The translations under genes were made by a program, and so were the position numbers. Below the pieces are notes generated by a model. It saw only the letters and a program-made list of their open reading frames with translations, made no database searches and was not told the origin of the DNA. Positions 16,505-19,083 of a stretch of DNA of 19,083 nt are shown piece by piece. The first letter of the stretch is position 1, and every line of letters begins with the position of its first letter. Source of the stretch: Firmicutes bacterium UBA2595 (lineage in GTDB: Bacteria; Bacillota; Thermincolia; Thermincolales; UBA2595); contig DDKP01000142.1 of NCBI GenBank assembly GCA_002339745.1, positions 1 to 19,083 on the forward strand, given 5' to 3'.

Positions 16505-16532
16505 AGAAAGCAGTTGAAAGGAAGTGCTTTCT
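16505..16532 (+). promoter_or_regulatory. 5'-leader hairpin presenting the LysM-gene RBS in its loop
   Basis: A perfect 7-bp stem AGAAAGC (16505-16511) / GCTTTCT (16526-16532) encloses a 14-nt loop that contains the ribosome binding site GAAAGGAAG. The right arm ends exactly before the ATG at 16533. The stem is A/U-rich and modest. It could stabilise the mRNA 5' end or tune translation; neither is shown. Confidence 0.4.
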
Positions 16533-17063
16533 ATGACTGACAAGATAAATCCCCACCAGGTTCCGCCCTGCCCCGGTGGAACAATATATACCATCAGGCC
16601 GGGGGACTCCTATTTTGGTTTAGCCAGAAGGTTTAACACCACAGTCGCCGCCCTGATGGCCGCCAACCCGGGAGTTGACCCCCGGAACCTGCAGATAGGT
16701 CAGCGGATCTGTATTCCGGTACCTCCGGCCGAAGAACCGTGCCCCGGCGGCTTCCTGTACGTCATCAGGGCCGGAGACACCTTTTTCTCTATAGCACGGC
16801 GGTACGGTATCGCTGTCGAAGCCTTAATTGCCGCTAATCCCGGGGTGGATCCCAACAGGCTGGTTATCGGCCAGTCAATTTGTGTGCCAGCCCCGAGACC
16901 CGCCCCCTGTCCAGGCGGACGTTTTTATACCATTGTGGCAGGAGATACCCTTTTCAGCCTGGCCCGCCGGTTCAACACAACTGTTAAGGCAATTATCGCT
17001 GCCAACCCGGGAATAGACCCGAATAACCTGCAGATAGGCCAGGTAATCTGTATACCTGTGTAA
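16533..17063 (+). CDS. Triple LysM-repeat protein without signal peptide
   Basis: A 176-residue protein made of an 11-residue N-terminus and three 52-residue units (12-63, 69-120, 125-176). Each unit opens with a CPGG turn and ends in a C-[IV]-P strand. Each core is a LysM module (YTI...GDT.F.LARRF...ANPG.DP..L.IGQ), the fold that binds GlcNAc-containing glycans such as peptidoglycan. Two Cys per unit (13/60, 70/117, 126/173) could pair as disulfides. There is no signal peptide, TM segment or catalytic domain. Such LysM-only proteins in spore formers are sometimes spore coat or cortex proteins assembled from the mother-cell cytoplasm, which would explain the missing signal; this is inference. 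The ATG at 16533 is preferred over a GTG at 16524, which sits inside the RBS. It is divergent from priA and alone on the plus strand. Confidence 0.88.
   Translation: MTDKINPHQVPPCPGGTIYTIRPGDSYFGLARRFNTTVAALMAANPGVDPRNLQIGQRICIPVPPAEEPCPGGFLYVIRAGDTFFSIARRYGIAVEALIAANPGVDPNRLVIGQSICVPAPRPAPCPGGRFYTIVAGDTLFSLARRFNTTVKAIIAANPGIDPNNLQIGQVICIPV
16566..17060 (+). repeat. Three tandem 156-nt coding repeats (CPGG-LysM units)
   Basis: Units lie at 16566-16721, 16737-16892 and 16905-17060, each coding exactly 52 residues, with linkers of five and four residues. Units 1 and 3 are closest at the DNA level, for example sharing AACCTGCAGATAGG near their ends. That suggests internal duplication followed by divergence of unit 2. 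Confidence 0.8.
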
Positions 17064-17076
17064 GTCATCTTGCGAG

Positions 17077-17093
17077 GAGCTGTCCCAAAAGTC
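17077..17093. other. Stretch resembling an insertion-sequence terminal inverted repeat
   Basis: GAGCTGTCCCAAAAGTC, 14 nt after the LysM stop, resembles the (G)GCTGTCCCAAAAGT-type ends I associate with IS elements in Firmicutes. No second copy in inverted orientation and no transposase is in the window, so it could be a relic of an excised or decayed element, or chance. The resemblance is from memory and was not searched. Confidence 0.25.
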
Positions 17094-17120
17094 AACTTTA
17101 ATGCTTTTGATAAACAGTGA

Positions 17121-17154
17121 GGAAGGGCCGGGTATATTTCTTCAGGACCCTTCC
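17121..17154. terminator. Hairpin between convergent LysM and tupC genes (possible bidirectional terminator)
   Basis: A perfect 7-bp stem GGAAGGG (17121-17127) / CCCTTCC (17148-17154) is extended inside by CC/GG with one bulge. It lies between the two convergent stops (17063 and 17180). Neither side has a good T-run, so intrinsic termination would be weak; position is the main support. The remaining 17064-17120 holds only an IS-end-like stretch. Confidence 0.4.
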
Positions 17155-17179
17155 CTGCATTGTGCGAAAAAACTTATCT

Positions 17180-17938
17180 TTAACTTTTTGGCCAGTCCCT
17201 CCCCATGCCCGTGAAATCAAAACGGCGAAAAAAGGCTTGGAGGAAAGGAGTATTCGGGTTGGTCGACAAGTCGCGGAGTGTACCCTCCACCTGGATCTGC
17301 CCGTTTTCCATCGCTAATACCCTGTGGGTATAAAGGGGAATCTCGGTCACGTCATGGGTGATGAACAACGTGGTGACCCTGGTTGACCGGATCACTTCTT
17401 CCAGTTGATCCATCAGGGCTACCTTGGTAGGGGCATCCAGGGAGGCGAAGGGCTCATCCAGGAACAATACTTCCGGTTCGAGGATAAATGCCCGGGCCAG
17501 ACTGACCCGCTGGGCCTCTCCCCCGGAGAGGCTTTTGGCATTCTGCCAGGCCAGGTGGCCAATGCCGAATCGTTCCAGCCAGGCAGGTACTTTCGCTTTT
17601 ATTTCCGCTCCGGGTACTTTCCGCAGCCTGAGACCCAGCGCGACATTGTCAAACACACTTCCACTCACCAGCAGGGGGTCCTGAAATACCATGGCCATTT
17701 GCCGCCTGATCTCCATACTGCCGCTGCCAGGCCCGGCCTGCCGCCCGTGGAAAAACACCCTCCCGGCTGTAGGCTTTTCCAGGAAGGCCAGTAACTGAAA
17801 AAGGGTGCTTTTGCCGGCGCCGTTGGGACCAATCAGGCTGACTACCTCTTGCGGGTAAATGGAGAGGTGGGGTATATCCAAAATGGACCGATAGCCCTTA
17901 ACCAGTTTTAAGTTTTCCACCCGGATAATCGGCTCCAC
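17180..17938 (-). CDS. tupC: Tungstate ABC transporter ATP-binding protein
   Basis: This cytosolic ATPase of the tungstate importer has 252 residues from the chosen start. Motifs: Walker A GPNGAGKST (37-45), Q-loop Q86, signature LSGGE (137-141), Walker B VLFLDE (157-162) and switch H195 in ITHD. I chose the GTG at 17938, whose G is shared with the tupB stop (TAGTG) and which has AGGAGG eight nt upstream. A GTG at 17947 would touch that RBS. The 1-nt overlap implies translational coupling with tupB. The substrate is assigned from the adjacent TupA and TupB; the ATPase alone would not distinguish tungstate from molybdate. It ends the operon. Confidence 0.92.
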   Translation of the reverse strand: MEPIIRVENLKLVKGYRSILDIPHLSIYPQEVVSLIGPNGAGKSTLFQLLAFLEKPTAGRVFFHGRQAGPGSGSMEIRRQMAMVFQDPLLVSGSVFDNVALGLRLRKVPGAEIKAKVPAWLERFGIGHLAWQNAKSLSGGEAQRVSLARAFILEPEVLFLDEPFASLDAPTKVALMDQLEEVIRSTRVTTLFITHDVTEIPLYTHRVLAMENGQIQVEGTLRDLSTNPNTPFLQAFFRRFDFTGMGRDWPKS

Positions 17939-18636
17939 TAGCTCCACCTCCTGTGTTGCTGGAAGTGCGTTAACCCCAGGACAACGACATAGGCCAGCCC
18001 CAAAAGGATCACGCTAAGGGCAATAGCCATTCCGAAATGTCCCTTGGCCACTTCCATCACAATGGCGGTGGTGAGCACCCTGGTTTGACCCATCACGTTC
18101 CCCCCCACCATCATGGACGCGCCCACTTCTGAGACCACCCCGCCAAAGCCGGCAATCACCGCCGCCAGGATGGCCAGCCTGGCCTCCCGCAGGAGCAGCC
18201 ACCAAAGCTGCCGGCGGGAAGCCCCCAGGGCAAGGATTTGCAGGCTAAGCTTGGGGTTTATCTGCTGGATGCCGGCCATGGTGAAGCCGGTAACCAACGG
18301 CACGGCGATCACCGACTGGGCAATTACCATGGCCGCCGGTGTATACAATAGGTGCAAAAAGCCTAACGGCCCGTATCGCCATAGCAGGATACTCACCCAC
18401 AGACCTACCACCGTGGGAGGTAGGCCCATGCCGGTGTTCACAAGGCTTACCGCAGCTTGGCGCCCGCGAAAACCCGACAATGCCAGAAACAGACCCAGGG
18501 GTACACCGATAATCACGCTTACCAGAGTGGCAAAGCCAGATACTTTTAAGGTGAGCAGGGTGACCCGGAGCATTTCCGGGTCACCGGTAATCAATAACTT
18601 CCATGCCGTAACAAGGCCTTCCCAAATCAGTTCCAA
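17938..18636 (-). CDS. tupB: Tungstate ABC transporter permease
   Basis: This inner-membrane channel subunit has 232 residues and about five to six TM helices (for example 28-52, 74-98, 101-123, 155-178, 200-222). The cytoplasmic coupling (EAA-type) loop is seen around ALGASRRQLWWLLLREA (136-152). It is followed by GGVVSEVGASMMVGGN (165-180), a stretch characteristic of TupB permeases. The start is a TTG at 18636 with GGGGGTG seven nt upstream, 19 nt after the tupA stop. TupB works as a dimer with TupC and takes tungstate from TupA. Confidence 0.92.
   Translation of the reverse strand: MELIWEGLVTAWKLLITGDPEMLRVTLLTLKVSGFATLVSVIIGVPLGLFLALSGFRGRQAAVSLVNTGMGLPPTVVGLWVSILLWRYGPLGFLHLLYTPAAMVIAQSVIAVPLVTGFTMAGIQQINPKLSLQILALGASRRQLWWLLLREARLAILAAVIAGFGGVVSEVGASMMVGGNVMGQTRVLTTAIVMEVAKGHFGMAIALSVILLGLAYVVVLGLTHFQQHRRWS
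17947..17952 (-). promoter_or_regulatory. RBS deciding the tupC start
   Basis: AGGAGG on the minus strand lies inside the tupB 3' end, eight nt before the GTG at 17938. It argues against the in-frame GTG at 17947, which directly abuts this site. Confidence 0.6.
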
Positions 18637-18655
18637 TCCGATTCACCCCCTGACT

Positions 18656-19083
18656 TTATTTACCCAGGTCCTCTTCTTTTTTGCCGGCATCAGGGAAGAA
18701 GAGCGGCTGGCCGTATTTGTCCACGCCGAACTTGCCGATCACTTCCTGGGTTTTGGGGGCAATGAAAAAATCGACAAAGGCCTTACCACCTTCGGCGTTA
18801 ACCTTGTCAAACTTCTGTGGGTTAACCTGCATCACGTGATAGATGTTCAACAGGTTGGCTTCCCCTTCCAGCAGGATTTCCAGGGCCAGGTTCTTTTTCA
18901 GGGCCAAATAGGTAGCCCTGTCGGTGAGGGTGTAACCCTGTTTTTCCGATGCGATGTTCAGGGTCTGGCCCATCCCCGAACCGGACTCCTGGTACCACTG
19001 GCCGCCCGGCTCTACCCCGGCCTTTTTCCAGATATCCTTTTCCTTTTTATGGGTACCGGAATCGTCTCCCCTGGAAACGAAGA
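18656..19083 (-). CDS. tupA: Tungstate ABC transporter substrate-binding protein, N-terminus missing (runs off the right edge)
   Basis: This is the C-terminal 141 residues of the extracytoplasmic oxyanion-binding protein; the frame is open to the window edge. The visible part begins FVSRGDDSGTHKKE. The SRGD..SGTH stretch is a hallmark of the TupA ligand pocket. It continues IWKKAG, WYQESGSGMGQTLN and ASEKQGYTLTDRATYL, all typical of TupA and unlike ModA. An ATG at 18973 is internal and not the start. It is the first visible gene of the tupABC operon. Its promoter, signal peptide and any metal-responsive leader would lie beyond 19083. Confidence 0.93.
   Translation of the reverse strand, partial: FVSRGDDSGTHKKEKDIWKKAGVEPGGQWYQESGSGMGQTLNIASEKQGYTLTDRATYLALKKNLALEILLEGEANLLNIYHVMQVNPQKFDKVNAEGGKAFVDFFIAPKTQEVIGKFGVDKYGQPLFFPDAGKKEEDLGK

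Noticed and set aside
16379..16532. Riboswitch or T-box leader before priA
   Set aside because: The leader is short and AT-rich, with no conserved riboswitch core, T-box motif or terminator/antiterminator pair visible.
16566..17060. CRISPR-like or intergenic tandem repeat
   Set aside because: The periodicity is 156-168 nt, entirely in frame, and explained by three LysM units.

Overview
The window looks like a chromosomal segment of a Gram-positive, probably endospore-forming anaerobe of the Clostridia/Desulfotomaculia type (Peptococcaceae-like). This is an inference. It rests on the Firmicute gene order priA-def-fmt-rsmB-rlmN-prpC-prkC-rsgA-rpe, strong GGAGG-type ribosome binding sites, a PASTA kinase, several UUG/GUG starts, and a tungstate transporter of the kind common in anaerobes. 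No tRNA, rRNA, CRISPR array, intact transposase or prophage gene was seen.

Region 1 (about 18-16378, all minus strand) is one nearly gapless 15-gene array read from right to left: priA, def, fmt, a membrane zinc metallopeptidase, rsmB, rlmN, fhaA-like, a membrane-anchored FHA protein, prpC, an FtsW/RodA-family glycosyltransferase, a class B PBP, prkC, rsgA, rpe and a histone-deacetylase-family hydrolase. Most gaps are 0-20 nt and several genes overlap. The largest gap is 62 nt, before the metallopeptidase, and it holds a strong hairpin. A clear intrinsic terminator closes the array at 18-45. The genes cover replication restart, N-terminal formyl-Met handling, rRNA methylation, ribosome assembly, pentose-phosphate metabolism and a complete Ser/Thr phosphorylation and cell-wall elongation module.

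The middle of the array (2669-9269) holds the most notable arrangement. fhaA-fhaB-PP2C-rodA/ftsW-pbpA-PASTA kinase is the order known from the actinobacterial fhaA-fhaB-pstP-rodA-pbpA-pknA/B locus. Here it sits between rlmN and rsgA, where Bacillus carries only prpC-prkC. It encodes a kinase that senses muropeptide or lipid II, its phosphatase, two phosphothreonine readers, and the glycosyltransferase/transpeptidase pair that is the likely output.

Region 2 (16379-17179) is a divergent intergenic region followed by one plus-strand gene. That gene encodes a small protein made almost entirely of three 52-residue LysM units, each with two conserved cysteines, and no signal peptide. A short intergenic region follows, with a hairpin and a stretch resembling an insertion-sequence end.

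Region 3 (17180-19083, minus strand) is a tungstate ABC transporter operon, tupA-tupB-tupC. tupA runs off the right edge and lacks its N-terminal part.

Nothing here is clearly a wholly undescribed system. The best leads are the actinobacteria-like phospho-signalling module, the deacetylase-family gene ending the operon, and the exported-type LysM protein without an export signal.
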